A stretch of DNA of 64,000 bases from Enoplolaimus lenunculus (Eukaryota; Nematoda; Enoplea; Enoplida; Thoracostomopsidae): NCBI GenBank assembly GCA_030248215.1, contig JASANG010003411.1, positions 248,001 through 312,000 on the forward strand, in the 5' to 3' direction. A program made the translations under genes and the position numbers. Below, piece after piece: positions 61,529 through 64,000 of the stretch. Under the pieces are notes generated by a model. That model was not told the DNA's origin. It saw only the letters and a list, made by a program, of their open reading frames with translations, and did not search any database. The stretch's first letter is position 1. Every line of letters begins with the position of its first letter.

Positions 61529-63555
61529 AATGGACCGGATTGGTCCGTAATTTATTTACAATATGATTGTCGGACCGGTCCGCAATTTTTTTACGATTAG
61601 GTCCTCGAAGCGGTCTATAATTTCTTTATGATAAGGACCTCGGAACGGTCCGTAATTTCTTTACGATAAGGTCCTCAGACCGGTCCGTAATTTCTTTACA
61701 TCGTCCTAGAACTGGTCCGTAATTTCTTGACATCGTCCTCGAACCGGCCGCAATTTCTTTACATCGTCCTCAGACCGGTCGGTAGTTTATTTAAAACGTC
61801 ATCGGAACGGTGCGTAATTTCTTTACGATAAGGTCCTCAAACTGGTCCGTAATTTCTTTACGATAAGGTCCTCAAACCGGTCCGTAATTTCTTTACATCG
61901 TCCTCAGACCGGTCCGTAATTCCTTTACATCGTCCTCAGACTGGTCGGTAGCTTATATAAAACGTCCTCGGAACGGTCCGTAATTTCTTTACGATAAGGA
62001 TCTTGGAACGGTCCGTAATTTCTTTACGATAAGATCCTGAAACCGGTCCGTACTTTCTTTACATCGTCCTCAGACCGGTCGGTAGTTTGTTTAAAACGTC
62101 CTCGGAACGGTCCGTAATTTCTTTACGATAAGGTCCTCAAACCGGTCCGTAATTTCTTTACGATAAGGACCTTGGAACGGTACGTAATTTCTTTACAATA
62201 AGGTCCTCAAATCGGTCCGTAATTTCTTTACATCGTCCTCAGACCGGTCCGTAATTTCTTTACATCGTCCTCAGACCGGTCCGTAACATCTTTACATCGT
62301 CCTCAGACCGATCCGTAATTTCCTTACATCGTCCTCAGACCGGTCGGTAGTTTATATAAAACGTCCTCGGAACGGTCCGTAATTTCTTTACGATAAGGTC
62401 CTCAAACCGGTCCGTAATTTCTTTATATCGTCCTCAGACCGGTCCGTAATTTATTTACATCGTCCTCAAATCGGTCAGTAATTTCTTTACATCGTCCTCG
62501 AACCGGTCCGTAATTTCTTTACATCGTCCTCGAACCGGTCCGTAATTTCTTTACATCGTCCTCGAAACGGTCCGTAATTTCTTTACATCGTCCTCAGACC
62601 GGTCGGTAGTTTATTTAAAACGACCTCGGAACGGTCCGTAATTTCTTTACGATAAGGACCTTGGAACGGTACGTAATTTCTTTACGATAAGGTCCTCAAA
62701 CCGGTCCGTAATTTCTTTACATCGTCCTCAGACCGGTCCGTAATTTCTTTACATCGTCCACAGACCGGTCCGTAACATCTTTACTTCGTCCGCAGACCGA
62801 TCCGTAATTTCCTTACATCGTCCTCAGACCGGTCGGTAGTTTATATAAAACGTCCTCGGAACGGTCCGTAATTTCTTTACGATAAGGACCTTGGAACGGT
62901 ACGTAATTTCTTTACGATAAGGTCCTCAAACCGGTCCGTAATTTCTTTACATCGTCCTCAGACCGGTCCGTAATTTCTTTACATCGTCCACAGACCGGTC
63001 CGTAACATCTTTACTTCGTCCGCAGACCGATCCGTAATTTCCTTACATCGTCCTCAGACCGGTCGGTAGTTTATATAAAACGTCCTCGGAACGGTCCGTA
63101 ATTTCTTTACGATAAGGACCTTGGAACGGTACGTAATTTCTTTACGATAAGGTCCTCAAACCGGTCCGTAATTTCTTTACATCGTCCTCAGACCGGTCCG
63201 TAATTCCTTTTCATCGTCCTCAGACTGGTCGGTAGCTTATATAAAACGTCCTCGGAACGGTCCGTAATTTCTTTACGATAAGGATCTTGGAACGGTCCGT
63301 AATTTCTTTACGATAAGATCCTGAAACCGGTCCGTACTTTCTTTACATCGTCCTCAGACCGGTCGGTAGTTTGTTTAAAACGTCCTCGGAACGGTCCGTA
63401 ATTTCTTTATGATAAGGTCCTCAAACCGGTCCGTAATTTCTTTACGATAAGGACCTTGGAACGGTACGTAATTTCTTTACAATAAGGTCCTCAAATCGGT
63501 CCGTAATTTCTTTACATCGTCCTCAGACCGGTCCGTAATTTCTTTACATCGTCCT
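61529..63555. repeat. Minisatellite array, 32-35 bp units, about 60 copies
   Basis: Units alternate between a 32-bp form (CGGTCCGTAATTTCTTTACA plus TCGTCCTCAGAC) and a 35-bp form (ACGATAAGGTCCTC ending). A near palindrome CGGACCGGTCCG recurs at joints. Higher-order copies: a 230-bp block repeats from 62831 to 63061, and a block near 61941 recurs at 63225, offset about 1284. No open frame spans it. Confidence 0.95.
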
Positions 63556-63562
63556 CAGACCT

Positions 63563-63633
63563 GTCCTGTCCTGTGCTCCTTTTATCGCCCAGCAGGGCGT
63601 GGAGTAACACTACGACTATTGTTTCGGCGTGGA
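63563..63633 (-). mobile_element. Putative LINE 3' untranslated tail with hairpin
   Basis: Between the zinc-knuckle stop and the tandem array. Contains GTAGTGTTACTCCACGCCC, a CGCCCTGCTGGGCG hairpin and ATAAAAGGAG, then GGACAGGACAGG, after which the array begins. Confidence 0.45.
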
Positions 63634-64000
63634 TCATGACCGTGGGCCAACGCAGCTATTCAGATGGCGGGCCATATTGGTCGCGCTTTTCAATTCATGG
63701 CATCTGATGCACAATTTGTATTTGGCTTGATATTTTCGTGCCGTTGTTGTTGGCTGGTTTTCTGATGTTGTTGCGCTGTCGTTTCTCGTGTGACAATATG
63801 TTCGGCCCATGCAGTGTTTGATGTGATTGATTTTGTTGGCTTCTTGTTTGAAAACACGGTCACAGTTGTCGCATTTAAACGTAACTTGCTGAGTTGAGTT
63901 TTCGTGCATTCTTTTTATATGTATAGCGAGGCCTGCAGCCGATTTGCAGACTTTTCCACACTCGTTGTACGGACACTGTAGTGGGTTCACATTTGCGGAG
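63634..64000 (-). CDS. Partial open frame with three zinc knuckles, likely 3' end of a LINE ORF
   Basis: The frame is open to the window edge, so the start is outside; stop at 63634. Three Cys/His modules: CPYNEC-x12-H-x4-H, CDNC-x12-H-x3-C, and CIRC-x12-H-x3-C. Arrays of this type sit at the C-terminus of many invertebrate non-LTR reverse transcriptases. Downstream on the same strand the sequence has a hairpin (CGCCCTGCTGGGCG) followed by ATAAAAGGAGCAC, a layout I associate with LINE 3' tails. No reverse transcriptase domain is in view. The alternative is a host C2H2 protein; I favour the LINE at about two to one. Confidence 0.6.
   Translation of the reverse strand, partial: SANVNPLQCPYNECGKVCKSAAGLAIHIKRMHENSTQQVTFKCDNCDRVFKQEANKINHIKHCMGRTYCHTRNDSATTSENQPTTTARKYQAKYKLCIRCHELKSATNMARHLNSCVGPRS

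Noticed and set aside
61529-63555. CRISPR-like array
   Set aside because: Units are contiguous minisatellite repeats with no unique spacers, in an animal genome.

Overview
The window is animal nuclear DNA, AT-rich, with spliced genes and a very heavy load of short non-autonomous DNA transposons (MITEs). Two host genes are complete or nearly complete, and both are neural or sensory: a complexin (plus strand, 17234 to about 27115) and a TMC1/2/3-type transmembrane channel-like gene (minus strand, 56530 to 30749). They converge. A partial open frame with three zinc knuckles enters from the right edge (minus strand, 64000 to 63634) and looks like the 3' end of a LINE. Introns are GT-AG; most acceptors are short TTTCAG/R types with little extended pyrimidine tract, and TTAGGC hexamers abound. 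Both fit a nematode or close ecdysozoan relative; that placement is inference.

Layout: 1-17233 has no recognisable gene and many MITEs. 17234-27115 holds complexin with two alternative first coding exons (17234 and 21906) sharing four downstream exons. 27116-30748 is the gap between the converging 3' ends, dominated by a palindrome about 517 bp long made of two inverted family-B elements. 30749-56530 is the TMC gene; I resolve 23 coding exons whose phases close to 6036 nt (2011 aa plus stop). Exon 12 alone codes for 467 residues, mostly one loop, and exon 23 for the last 563 residues. 56531-61528 is non-coding, 61529-63555 is a tandem array of 32-35 bp units with higher-order copies, and 63565-64000 is the LINE-like end.

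Repeat families are named here for use below. A: foldback, ends GGCCAATGTAAAGAACAG, inner inverted CCTAAG/TTAGGC arrays. B: ends GGCCAATGTTACTTTTAG, same hexamers. C: ends CTGTAGTGACCCGAATAAG, TA target. D: ends CCCGTAGCC and GGCTACGGG. E: TTAA target, ends CCCTTTCTCACAT, carrying a tRNA-like Pol III module. F1: GCGGATCCAGAAATTT repeat. G: paired arms with ACATTCTGTGTA. H: CCGGAG-rich. I: CACTGTAAATTCCA foldback, TA target. J: AACCGGTTGAAACAAAAA repeat. K: ACTTAAGTA repeat. L: ATTCTCAAATGCGTATAGC ends. M: 400-bp foldback at 45131. P: G+C-rich CCGTCCGTCACCG foldback. R: GATCCGG-rich. S: GGGTGTAACCGGATA. T: TGACTC palindrome, ends CACTGCAAAAAATGG, TA target. Several copies sit within 10-50 bp of exons, and one (family I at 46388-46619) supplies part of a TMC 5' splice site.

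No CRISPR array, operon or bacterial-type feature is present. No intact transposase or retroviral-type element was recognised.
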